DNA of 64,000 nucleotides from Cytophagales bacterium (lineage in GTDB: Bacteria; Bacteroidota; Bacteroidia; Cytophagales; Cyclobacteriaceae). The notes under the pieces are model-generated. The model saw nothing but the letters and a program-made list of their open reading frames with translations, searched no databases and had not been told where the DNA came from. Shown here one piece after another: positions 54,229 through 62,292 of this stretch. A program made the position numbers and the translations under genes. The DNA is taken from the NCBI GenBank assembly GCA_020403045.1, contig JADBYK010000030.1:18702-82701 (forward strand), written 5' to 3'. The first letter of the stretch is position 1. Each line of letters starts with the position of its first letter.

Positions 54229-57200
54229 ATGAGAATACTACATATTTCCGATTTCCATTTGGATAAGACAGATAAAGCGGATAGCAAAAACCATATTGTG
54301 AATCCATTATTAGAATCTATTGTCGCTTCGCAACTAGAAAAACCAATAGACCTTGTAGTTTTTACTGGTGATTTAATAAATATCGGAGGAAAAAACTATC
54401 CAACTATTTCTGATGCTTTTAAGGACTGCGAACAAGAATTATTTTTACCAATACTTGACGCAACAAAATTAGGCAAAGAAAGATTGTATTTTGTTCCAGG
54501 AAACCACGACATTTTAAGAAGTGCGGACTCAAAACACATTGATAATGGCTTGGCATCAACTTTAACAGATTCAAAAGAATTGAATTCTTTTTTCAATAAG
54601 CCAGAAGGAAATTCTAGAGTATTTCCATTTAAAGAATTTGAAAAGAGCTTTTACGAAGGGGTATACAACCACGCCAATATTTCAAATTTCCAATCTACAT
54701 TCAAAATTGAAATTAATGGAAGAAAGATAGGAATAGCTTGCTTAAACTCCTCTTGGAGATGTTATGATAGCGACAAAGATAAAAACAGAATTCTTATTGG
54801 GGAGCGGCAAGTTACTGAGTCAATTGAGCTGTTAAAAGATTGTGAAACAAAAATTGCGTTAAGCCACCATCATTACGAATGGCTAAATGACTTTGATAGT
54901 GAAATTATTAGCACGCTTTTAAAGCAAGATTTTAATCTATACTTAACTGGACATGTCCACAAAGTAAAAGCAGGATACACGCAAGATCCTGATGGAAAAC
55001 TTTTTACTTTTTGTGCTGCCGGTATTTTGTCGGCCTCAATTCGAAACCCACAACACAAGTATGAGAATGGGTTTACGATAATTGACTATCTTATTGATGA
55101 AGGCAAATTGAGGGCAACATTTAAAAAGGGTGGACACCCGAAAAAGCAATTTATAAAAAACACTTCTTTAGGAGTTGATGGGATTTGGGAAATTAAAATA
55201 CCGGTTGGTGCTGAAATTGAAAGAATTTTGCTCGAGCAAGATTTAATAAAGCAAATACGTAAAGAGTCTAAACCAAAAATAGATAGTCATCTTTTAACAC
55301 ATTCTACAGACACAAATGCACCCAAAAATATTGATGAAATTTTCGTCATGCCCAATATTGCATTGAAGGAAGAATTTGATGCGGAAAAGGATGACAAAAT
55401 TATAGAACTCTTAACAGACATAATTATAAATGATAAAAATTTTATTCTCTTTGGAACAAAGGAATCGGGGAAGACAATTTTGCTAGATAAAATTCTCCTT
55501 GAATCAATTGAATGCAACAAGCAGTGTCATCAAATACCTGCTGTTATTGATTTCAATGAGTTTGAGGATAGTGTTCTAAAGGAAATTCGAAGGTTTTGGA
55601 ATAAAACAACTGAAGAAACCAAGAAACTAGTTTCAGAATTTAAAATAATTCTGATAATAGATAACATGAGCTTTGATGATGAGGATAAAAATAAATTGAA
55701 AGCCCTCAAGTTGTTTTTAGATCAGAATCCAAACGTAAGATTTATTGGCTCATATCAGCAGTTTTTTGATGAAGACTTTCCTGCCAACCTTGAATTGGTT
55801 TCATTACTTACATTTGAAAAGCTAACAATCAAACAGTTCAAGTCAAAACAAATTAAACTGTTGATTCGAAAGTGGTTTCCTAATTCAGATAAATATGAAA
55901 CTCCTAAGAAACTTGAGACTATAACCAATGCTTTTCTGGCATTAAACCTCCCTCGTACACCGTTTGCGGTTTCTATGTTTTTATGGATAATTGAAAAGCA
56001 AGAAAACTTTAAGCCAATCAATAATTCAACTTTAATTGAGAACTTTATTGAGAAACTACTCAAAAAGCATGATGCCAAAGAATCATTAAGAGAAAAGTTT
56101 GGTTACGATAACAAGATATGGATTATAGCGTATTTAGCTTTTAAGATGCTGAAAGCGGACAATCAAAACTATGCCATCACATACGCAATATTTGTTCAGT
56201 ATGTTGATGAATACTTGAAACTAAAAAAGTTCGATGATTTTAAAACCGAGAATATTGTTAAACTATTGCTTGAGTCTGGTGTATTTATTCAAGACAATGG
56301 TGATGTTAGATTTAGATTTACATGCTTCTTTGAATTCTTTCTAGTTATGCGAATGGAAACGGAACCAAGTTTCAAAGCTGAAGTCCTATCCGAAAAGAAT
56401 TTTTTAGACTATGTCAATGAAATAGATTACTACACCGGTTTAAATCGGGGAGAGACAGAGCTGCTTAAAAAAATAATTGAAAGACTTGAAGCTGGCTTTA
56501 CTGAGTTAAACGATCTGATCGAAAAAACTCAGCGCGACCGGAAATATGAAAACATAGATGGATTCTTTACAAGTAGGGATGATAGAGGGAGAGAAAAGCC
56601 CTCGTTAGTAAGTCAGCTAAATGAGAAGGAAGTAATTGGCTTTTTACCTGCAAATAAGCCAACAGAGGATGATTTGGAAGTCATAGAGGATAAAAAACTG
56701 GAACTACAAAAGCCTGAGAAGGGGATAGCAAAAAAGGAAAAGGGCAACAAAATAAAGGATCTGGGTAAGCTTCTTGTTCTTGCATTAAGAACAATCAAAA
56801 ATTCTGAAGAAGTTTCAGAAGAGAATTTGAAACTACATTCATACATGATCGCATTAAGAAACTCTATCTCATTTGCAATTTTACACAAAGCTGTCTTTGA
56901 ATTGTTTTTAATGAATCAGAGTAAGTTACCCAAGTCGAAAATTGAAGAGTTTACGAACTTAAATCAATTTCTTCCAATTCTTCATGAGTTATTTCTTTTT
57001 GACAATGTTGGTACTTTAAAGCTTACAGCTGTTATCAGGGAAAAAATCAATTACGATAACAAGAACAATGTTTCTGAATTTGAAAGGGCGTTGTCTGTAT
57101 TTCTATACTCTGACATTCGGGGCAAAGATTACGATAAAATCATTTTAGAATTTATTAAAACGGTAAAGAAGAAGTTTATAGAGGATATGGCATACTTTAA

Positions 57201-57378
57201 ACTTGTGACCTATTTTTTTTACCGTTCGAAGGACGAAGACATGGACAATTTTTATCTCAACTTGATCGCAGATGTTTTAATACAATCTAAGGGATATGAT
57301 AGAAACAGGAAAGGTTCGATAATTGAAGATTATAAAAGGAAAAAGCAAGAAAAGATAACTCAACTTAAGCTCTTTTAA
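54229..57378 (+). CDS. Calcineurin-like phosphoesterase fused to STAND-type NTPase
   Basis: 1049 aa. Residues 1-~270 form a metallophosphoesterase with all metal ligands: D8 and H10 (ISDFHLD), D48 (TGDL), GNHD at 91-94, H213-H215 (SHHHYEW) and H242/H244 (TGHVHK). After a linker with a 55-residue charged stretch, an NTPase follows: Walker A GTKESGKT at 409-416, Walker B IILIIDN (D478), then a winged-helix-like region and a long helical C-terminus (about 700-1049) with a Lys/Glu-rich linker around 830-850. That is the layout of STAND proteins: effector, NTPase switch, sensor. The gene is AT-rich and flanked by repeats. Likely a conflict/anti-phage protein; the target of the phosphoesterase is unknown. 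Confidence 0.85.
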   Translation: MRILHISDFHLDKTDKADSKNHIVNPLLESIVASQLEKPIDLVVFTGDLINIGGKNYPTISDAFKDCEQELFLPILDATKLGKERLYFVPGNHDILRSADSKHIDNGLASTLTDSKELNSFFNKPEGNSRVFPFKEFEKSFYEGVYNHANISNFQSTFKIEINGRKIGIACLNSSWRCYDSDKDKNRILIGERQVTESIELLKDCETKIALSHHHYEWLNDFDSEIISTLLKQDFNLYLTGHVHKVKAGYTQDPDGKLFTFCAAGILSASIRNPQHKYENGFTIIDYLIDEGKLRATFKKGGHPKKQFIKNTSLGVDGIWEIKIPVGAEIERILLEQDLIKQIRKESKPKIDSHLLTHSTDTNAPKNIDEIFVMPNIALKEEFDAEKDDKIIELLTDIIINDKNFILFGTKESGKTILLDKILLESIECNKQCHQIPAVIDFNEFEDSVLKEIRRFWNKTTEETKKLVSEFKIILIIDNMSFDDEDKNKLKALKLFLDQNPNVRFIGSYQQFFDEDFPANLELVSLLTFEKLTIKQFKSKQIKLLIRKWFPNSDKYETPKKLETITNAFLALNLPRTPFAVSMFLWIIEKQENFKPINNSTLIENFIEKLLKKHDAKESLREKFGYDNKIWIIAYLAFKMLKADNQNYAITYAIFVQYVDEYLKLKKFDDFKTENIVKLLLESGVFIQDNGDVRFRFTCFFEFFLVMRMETEPSFKAEVLSEKNFLDYVNEIDYYTGLNRGETELLKKIIERLEAGFTELNDLIEKTQRDRKYENIDGFFTSRDDRGREKPSLVSQLNEKEVIGFLPANKPTEDDLEVIEDKKLELQKPEKGIAKKEKGNKIKDLGKLLVLALRTIKNSEEVSEENLKLHSYMIALRNSISFAILHKAVFELFLMNQSKLPKSKIEEFTNLNQFLPILHELFLFDNVGTLKLTAVIREKINYDNKNNVSEFERALSVFLYSDIRGKDYDKIILEFIKTVKKKFIEDMAYFKLVTYFFYRSKDEDMDNFYLNLIADVLIQSKGYDRNRKGSIIEDYKRKKQEKITQLKLF

Positions 57379-57388
57379 CCCCCACTTT

Positions 57389-57430
57389 GGCACAAGCGTC
57401 CGCTTGTGCCGTCCAAGCCGCATGAGAACA
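57389..57430. repeat. Hairpin and possible footprint of MITE-like element
   Basis: 57389-57410 is a perfect hairpin, GGCACAAGCG, TC, CGCTTGTGCC. The bases after it run TTGTGCCGTC, then CAAG, then CCGCATGAGAACAAG. TTGTGCCGTC is the left end of the MITE-like repeat and CCGCA(c)ATGA(g)AACAAG is close to its right end, so this may be an internally deleted copy. It sits 10 bp after the STAND stop and could also help terminate transcription, though no T-run follows. Confidence 0.55.
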
Positions 57431-57480
57431 AGTATAGGTTGGAATTTTGCTTTAGTTCTGACAGAACAAACTTAAAAAAT

Positions 57481-57903
57481 ATGAAACAGCTAAAAATTAC
57501 AAGATTAAAGGAGTGGGCAAATAGGCGTTTTAACTACACCATAGTTGTTGATGGCCAAGAACAATTCGAGATAGCTAGCGGGCAAGAAAAAGTATTAACC
57601 ATCGATAAGGCAACTACACTTCAGGCCAAGCTAATGTGGTGTGGCTCAAAAAAGATCGAGATCAAAGCGGATGAACAACAGCTAAAAGAGATAAGAATAA
57701 AAGCTAACAAAGGGGCAAATATTCTATTTCCAGTAATGGCTTTTTTTGTTTTAATAGCTTCTAGTGTAGTTAACCTTGTGTATGCTGATAGCGGTCTTAA
57801 AATGTTTATTACCTCCGTAATGGTTGGTGGTATTATTTACGCATTGGCGCTAGTGACCATCTGGCGAAATACTTTTCTGGATATTGAATTGGTGAGAGAG
57901 TAA
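57481..57903 (+). CDS. Small membrane protein with two TM helices
   Basis: 140 aa from ATG 57481; the track start at 57406 is inside the repeat footprint. The N-terminal ~75 residues form a beta-rich domain (ITRLKEWANRRFNYTIVVDGQEQFEIASGQEK, KIEIKADEQQLKEIRIK), and two hydrophobic helices follow (about residues 79-100 and 108-126). Unassigned; such domains with W/N rich starts and a VDG motif are common in Bacteroidota. It follows the STAND gene 102 bp downstream on the same strand, so a link is possible. Confidence 0.75.
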   Translation: MKQLKITRLKEWANRRFNYTIVVDGQEQFEIASGQEKVLTIDKATTLQAKLMWCGSKKIEIKADEQQLKEIRIKANKGANILFPVMAFFVLIASSVVNLVYADSGLKMFITSVMVGGIIYALALVTIWRNTFLDIELVRE

Positions 57904-57951
57904 GACTATTGTGCCGTCAATTATTGTGCCGTCAGGTCTTTCGAACAGATT

Positions 57952-58030
57952 GTGCCGTCAGGTCTTCCGACCTGGCGATCAATAAATTTACTACCCTAGT
58001 GCTATGGCACTTCGAAGTAGAAACGTTTTT
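57952..58030 (+). repeat. MITE-like repeat, truncated copy A1
   Basis: 79 bp left half: GTGCCGTCAGGTCTTCCGAC, then GATCAATAAATTTACTACC and ACTTCGAAGTAGAAACG, ending where the full copy A2 begins. Two further left-end pieces (GTGCCGTCA) lie just before it at 57911 and about 57926. A2 has apparently landed inside, or recombined with, an older copy. Confidence 0.75.
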
Positions 58031-58170
58031 GTGCCGTCAGGTCTTTCGACCTGACGATCAAAAAATTTACTACCTTAGGTCTATAGCACTTTGAAGCAGA
58101 AACATTGGTCAGTTTTTTGACTAGTGTCTACTTTTTAGAGATGGGTCAGGTCGCCCTGACCACACATGAA
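58031..58170 (+). repeat. MITE-like repeat, full copy A2
   Basis: 140 bp. Left end GTGCCGTCAGGTCTTTCGAC forms a hairpin GTCAGGTC...GACCTGAC; middle AAATTTACTACCTTAG and CACTTTGAAGCAGAAAC; right end GGGTCAGGTC...CCTGACCACACATGAA forms another hairpin. The ends are inverted relative to each other (TGTGCCGTCAGGTC against TGTG(C/G)GGTCAGGTC). No ORF inside. The 248 bp from 58171 to the next gene hold only a weak 57-codon ORF starting at the repeat edge (58166), which I do not consider a gene. Confidence 0.85.
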
Positions 58171-58418
58171 CAAGGGGGAGTCTGAGAAATCCGGGAGTTT
58201 GAGATTGTTGATCAGGGATACCAACAATTACAAGATCAATGACAAAACAACAGGGAGGCAAAGTTTTGCCTGCTCACTTACTTTTTATATGACCTTATGT
58301 TTTTATTCGGGAGCTTGTCAATCAGAACAAAACCATTAATTTAGTGTCAACGAGTTTGCGGTTCAGTTTTGCCCTACCAGGTTAGTGTTGGCTCTTAAAA
58401 AGTTTAATAAAATCACTT

Positions 58419-58985
58419 ATGGAACTACTTGAAAACCTGGAGCCCTTACTGAGGACTTTTTGGTATATAGCCCTACCTACTAGTGTTATCTTTATTGTAC
58501 AGGTAATCATGACCTTTTTAGGAGCGGATGGCGCTGATGGAATTCACCCCGATTTTGACAGTAATCTGGACGGGGCGGATGCACCCTTTCAACTTTTTTC
58601 GCTTAGGAATTTAATTAATTTTTTACTGGGCTTTAGCTGGACGGGCATTTCCTTCTATAACATTATTCCCAACGGCCCTTTGCTCATTTTCGTATCGCTG
58701 GTGGTAGGGGCATTCTTCGTGTACATGTTCTTTTTAATTATCCGGCAGATTCAAAAACTGGCAGAGGATAATTCTTTTAAGGTGGCCAATACGTTGAACA
58801 AAACAGCAGAAGTGTATTTGGCCATTCCGGGCAATAAAAATGGTAAAGGAAAAATAATGATCAGCGTAAAGGGATCTTATCACGAACTGGATGCGATGAC
58901 CGAGCAAGATAAAATAGCATCCGGGGCGGTCGTTAAAGTAGTCAGGATTGAGAGCGACAATATTCTTATCGTAGAAAAAATTTAA
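58419..58985 (+). CDS. NfeD-like membrane protein with OB-fold tail
   Basis: 188 aa. Hydrophobic segments at about 15-36, 64-84 and 88-110, and a C-terminal domain (from about 120) with short strands KTAEVYLAIPGNKNGKGKIMISVKGSYHELDAMT and GAVVKVVRIESDNILIVEKI that look like the OB fold of NfeD proteins. NfeD-type proteins are encoded with flotillins and help assemble their membrane platforms, and a flotillin gene starts 17 bp downstream, which strongly supports the call. Confidence 0.83.
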   Translation: MELLENLEPLLRTFWYIALPTSVIFIVQVIMTFLGADGADGIHPDFDSNLDGADAPFQLFSLRNLINFLLGFSWTGISFYNIIPNGPLLIFVSLVVGAFFVYMFFLIIRQIQKLAEDNSFKVANTLNKTAEVYLAIPGNKNGKGKIMISVKGSYHELDAMTEQDKIASGAVVKVVRIESDNILIVEKI

Positions 58986-59002
58986 AACCAGATCAATAAC
59001 TT

Positions 59003-60532
59003 ATGACACCCATCTTACTCATTGTAGTTGGAGCAATTGTATTCTTTGTAACGATCTCCGCTCTCGTCTCTCGATACAAAAGATGTCCTTCTGACAAAAT
59101 ACTTGTTATTTACGGACGAACCGGAGGTACGTCAGCAAAATGTGTGCATGGTGGTGGCGCGTTTATCTGGCCGGTGATTCAGGATTATGCCTTCTTAGAT
59201 TTGAAACCGTTGTCTATTGAGGCGAACTTAACGAATGCACTTAGCCGACAGAACATTCGAGTAGATGTGCCCTGTCGTTTTACAATTGCCATTTCTACAG
59301 AGCCGGATAGCATGAATACGGCTGCGGAGAGGCTGTTGGGCTTGACTCATGAAAATATTCAAGAACTAGCAAAAGATATTTTGTTTGGTCAATTGCGTTT
59401 GGTCATTGCAACCATGACGATAGAAGAGATCAACTCTGACCGCGATAAGTTTCTTGATAATATTTCTAAAAATGTTGACAGTGAACTAAAGAAAATTGGC
59501 TTGCGATTGATCAACGTTAACGTAACGGATATCAAAGACGAATCAGGTTACATCGAAGCGTTGGGTAAAGAAGCGGCTGCGAAAGCAATCAATGAAGCGA
59601 AGATCAGCGTAGCGGAGCAGGAAAAAATTGGAGAGACAGGGAAAGCGAAGGCCGATCGGGAAAAGGATACACAAATTGCCGAGACCCATCGCGATAGAGA
59701 TGTGAAAATTGCTATCACTCAAAAAGACAGAGAGGTAAGCATTGCCACAGCCGTAAAGGATGAAACGATTGGAAAAGCAGAGGCACAACGCGACACGAGG
59801 GTGAAGACTTCTGAGGCAAATGCCATTGCGATAAAGGGAGAAAACGAAGCGAAAATTGCCATTGCTAGTTCGGAAGCTGCGCGAAGAGAAAAAGAAGCGG
59901 AGTCGTTGCGTATTGCGATCACGGCAGAGAAAGTTCAGCAGGCCAGAGCACTGGAGGAATCGTATGTGGCTGAGCAAAAGGCTGAGTTGGCTCGTTCGGA
60001 AAGAGAGCGCTCTACACAAATTGCTAACATTGTGATTCCGGCAGAGATTGCCAAACAGCGTGCAATCATTGAGGCACAAGCCGCGGCAGAGACGATCCGG
60101 GAAAATGCAAAAGGCGAAGCGGATGCGATTTTTGCAAAAATGGAAGCCGAAGCGAAAGGTTTGTTTGAGATATTAACAAAGCAGGCTGAGGGTTATAAGC
60201 AAGTGGTAGCTGCGGCCGGGGGCGATGCAAACAAAGCATTCCAGTTGTTGCTAATCGAGAAGCTTCCTGAACTGGTGCGCACGCAAGTAGAAGCGGTAAA
60301 GAATATTAAAATTGATAAGATCACCGTATGGGATTCGGGCAACGGACAAGGTGACAACGGCAACTCATCTACTGCCAACTTTGTGTCTGGCATGATGAAA
60401 ACCGTGCCGCCATTGAACGACTTGTTTAATATGGCAGGTCTGAATTTGCCCACTTATTTGAAAGGCGCAGAAAATCCGGAAGGCAAGAGCGAAGCGCCTG
60501 AAAGGAAAATAACGCCTGAAAAGAAACCTTAG
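59003..60532 (+). CDS. Flotillin-family (SPFH) membrane protein
   Basis: 509 aa. An N-terminal hairpin helix (MTPILLIVVGAIVFFVTISALV) anchors it; the SPFH domain (about 25-190) begins YKRCPSDKILVIYGRTGG and includes RFTIAISTEPDSM and VNVTDIKDESGYIEALG. A long coiled coil (about 190-390) rich in Ala, Glu, Lys and Arg follows, with repeated KI.I.....DRE. words. The C-terminus is a Gly/Asn-rich linker and a charged tail. Flotillins organise membrane microdomains with NfeD partners, as found here in an apparent two-gene operon (YqiJK-like arrangement). Confidence 0.95.
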   Translation: MTPILLIVVGAIVFFVTISALVSRYKRCPSDKILVIYGRTGGTSAKCVHGGGAFIWPVIQDYAFLDLKPLSIEANLTNALSRQNIRVDVPCRFTIAISTEPDSMNTAAERLLGLTHENIQELAKDILFGQLRLVIATMTIEEINSDRDKFLDNISKNVDSELKKIGLRLINVNVTDIKDESGYIEALGKEAAAKAINEAKISVAEQEKIGETGKAKADREKDTQIAETHRDRDVKIAITQKDREVSIATAVKDETIGKAEAQRDTRVKTSEANAIAIKGENEAKIAIASSEAARREKEAESLRIAITAEKVQQARALEESYVAEQKAELARSERERSTQIANIVIPAEIAKQRAIIEAQAAAETIRENAKGEADAIFAKMEAEAKGLFEILTKQAEGYKQVVAAAGGDANKAFQLLLIEKLPELVRTQVEAVKNIKIDKITVWDSGNGQGDNGNSSTANFVSGMMKTVPPLNDLFNMAGLNLPTYLKGAENPEGKSEAPERKITPEKKP

Positions 60533-60656
60533 CCTTTTTTAGTCTGTCTTAGTTACTGTTGATCTCTGGCAAAAGTGCTAAAGTCGCGTAAGGCAGGGTA
60601 GTGGTGGTGGGAGATCGATCCACCACCGGGTCATATTGTGCCGTCAGGTCTTTAGT

Positions 60657-60798
60657 TGTGCCGTCAGGTCTTCCGACCTGACATTCTATAAATTTACTAC
60701 CTTAGTTTTATAGTGCTTTGAAGCAGAAACGTTGGTGAGTATTTTTGGCAAGTGTCTGCTCCTGAGAGATGGGTCAGGTCGACCTGACCGCACATGAA
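60657..60798 (+). repeat. MITE-like repeat, copy B
   Basis: 142 bp with the same order of blocks as A2: GTGCCGTCAGGTCTTCCGAC, AAATTTACTACCTTAG, GCTTTGAAGCAGAAACG, right end GGGTCAGGTCGACCTGACCG and CACATGAAC. A second left end lies immediately upstream at 60637-60655, separated by GTCTTTAG. A GTGGTGG...CCACCAC hairpin sits at about 60603-60626, just before it. Confidence 0.85.
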
Positions 60799-61107
60799 CT
60801 AACGTAGAGTATCAAGCGCAAAGTCCCCAAAACGGGAGACGCTGCGAGGAGTAAAAGGCCAAAGCTGCTACCAGTGTATTTAATGAAGAGGTATTTACCA
60901 TCATCAACATTTTCATATCTTTATTCCATTGGGATAAGGCGCCAGACAAGCGACATGCAGACAGATAAATACAGACATGCTTTTGATAGTTCGTAGTCAG
61001 CTTTTGTAATATTGAAATTCGAATGGAGACTTGACTCCATAAAAAAAAACGGGGCAAGTCTGAAAGGCCAAACGAATAGGACAACATAAACCTTAAAAAT
61101 CAAAAAA
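60799..61107. other. Intergenic region before TM2 module
   Basis: 309 bp between repeat B and the TM2 gene. No supported gene; the two - strand ORFs in the track (60812 and 60921) lack family features and ribosome-binding context. The promoter of the four-gene TM2 module should be here, but no clear TAnnTTTG box was found. Confidence 0.5.
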
Positions 61108-61446
61108 ATGGAAGCACAAAAAGTCGACATGTTTATAATGTCAAACGGAAAATTCTTTGAAGGTCATCAAATAAATATGATCAGGGAAAAATTACTTACC
61201 GTAGATGATTCAAAATGGGCCATGTTATCTACCGCTCAATTCAAAGATCCAACCACAATTCTAATTATTTCAATCCTGGCGGGCAGCTTAGGCATAGATC
61301 GTTTTATGATTGGCGACACAGGCCTTGGCGTTGGTAAACTTATTACGTGCGGAGGCTTTGGCGTTTGGGCCATTATTGACTGGTTCATGATACAAAACGC
61401 AACCAGAGAAAAGAACATGCAGAAAATTCAACAGTTTTTGTATTAA
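61108..61446 (+). CDS. TM2 domain membrane protein
   Basis: 112 aa. A soluble N-terminus (MEAQKVDMFIMSNGKFFEGHQINMIREKLL) leads into the TM2 domain: DPTTILIISILAGSLGIDRFMIGDTGLGVGKLITCGGFGVWAIIDWFMI, two helices around the conserved DRF and GxxK..T.GG.GIW.IID motifs. TM2 proteins are membrane-anchored accessory proteins of unknown role. Its last base is shared with the start of the DUF2752 gene (1-bp overlap), so this is the first gene of a tightly coupled operon. Confidence 0.92.
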   Translation: MEAQKVDMFIMSNGKFFEGHQINMIREKLLTVDDSKWAMLSTAQFKDPTTILIISILAGSLGIDRFMIGDTGLGVGKLITCGGFGVWAIIDWFMIQNATREKNMQKIQQFLY

Positions 61447-61862
61447 TGGCACTCGACAGGAATAAGTTGTATTCTATACTAACGATAGCTTGTGTAGCAG
61501 GGTATAGTTGGCTTTACATTAGCATGACAAATAACCTCACTGAAAGTAAGTCAGTAGAAGTTTGCCTGATCAAGCATGTAACGAATATACCCTGCCCTTC
61601 CTGTGGCTCAACTCGTTCTATTATGTCAATGACAAAAGGCGATTTTGTCGGTGCATTAAACGTAAACCCAATTGGTTACATAGTAGCGCTCATTATGCTG
61701 ATGGCTCCTATTTGGATTGTTGTCGACTTGATCATGAAAAACAACACCTTGTTTAACACCTATCAGAAAATGGAAACTTTACTCAAGAGACCAACGTATG
61801 CAATTCCTTTGGTATTGCTAGTCATCATTAATTGGATTTGGAATATCGCGAAAGGACTATGA
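61446..61862 (+). CDS. DUF2752 membrane protein
   Basis: 138 aa. Contains the DUF2752 core CLIKHVTNIPCPSCGSTRS followed by MTKGDFVGALNVNPIGYIVALIMLM, with a CPSCG pair facing the membrane, and two to three TM helices. DUF2752 is often encoded beside TM2 proteins, as here. It starts on the last base of the TM2 stop codon and its own stop overlaps the next ATG (ATGA). Function unknown; the Cys pair suggests metal binding or disulfide exchange. Confidence 0.9.
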   Translation: MALDRNKLYSILTIACVAGYSWLYISMTNNLTESKSVEVCLIKHVTNIPCPSCGSTRSIMSMTKGDFVGALNVNPIGYIVALIMLMAPIWIVVDLIMKNNTLFNTYQKMETLLKRPTYAIPLVLLVIINWIWNIAKGL

Positions 61863-62290
61863 TACACTCAAAGCAATTTAGTTACGAACCGGGCGAGCAT
61901 GAAGCGGAGACAGCTTCAAGCAGCTATCTGATGTCTTTAATTGCAATTGTAGTTGGGCTTCCTTTACCCATCATAAATCTAATTGCCACATTGGTGTTTT
62001 ATATGGGTAATCGAAAATCCACTTATTTTGTGCGCTGGCACTGCACACAGGCTTTGCTGTCGCAATTATCCATGCTCTTCATTAATAGTTTTGGGTTTTG
62101 GTGGACTGTGTCTATACTATTTACAGACGAAACCATCACCAGTAAATACATTGCCTATATCATGGCAGCCTTCATTTTTAACGTGACTGAATTTATTGCA
62201 ACCATCTATACAGCTATTCAGACAAGGAAAGGAATTCATGTTGAGTGGTGGTTTTATGGTCCATTGACAAATATTGTTTGCAAATCGTAA
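61859..62290 (+). CDS. DUF4870/Tic20-like membrane protein
   Basis: 143 aa from ATG 61859, overlapping the DUF2752 stop as ATGA; the track start at 61832 is internal to that gene. Four hydrophobic segments: SSYLMSLIAIVVGLPLPIINLIATLVFYMG, QALLSQLSMLFINSFGFWWTVS, YIAYIMAAFIFNVTEFIATIYTA. The phrase YFVRWHCTQALLSQ is the typical F..HA.QAL motif of DUF4870 (Tic20-like) proteins, with HCTQALL here. Third gene of the coupled cluster. Confidence 0.85.
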   Translation: MIHSKQFSYEPGEHEAETASSSYLMSLIAIVVGLPLPIINLIATLVFYMGNRKSTYFVRWHCTQALLSQLSMLFINSFGFWWTVSILFTDETITSKYIAYIMAAFIFNVTEFIATIYTAIQTRKGIHVEWWFYGPLTNIVCKS

Positions 62291-62292
62291 TC

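Noticed and set aside
57909-58094. Track ORF of 61 aa within the repeats
   Set aside because: It runs through copies A1 and A2 and ends in them; composition is that of the repeat.
58166-58339. 57-codon ORF starting at the right end of repeat A2
   Set aside because: It has a weak lipobox-like stretch (SGACQSEQ) but no family match, and its ATG comes from the repeat edge; judged chance.
59543-60079. 178-aa antisense ORF in the flotillin gene
   Set aside because: A shadow of the repetitive coiled-coil coding region, with biased composition (Leu, Cys, Phe, Arg).
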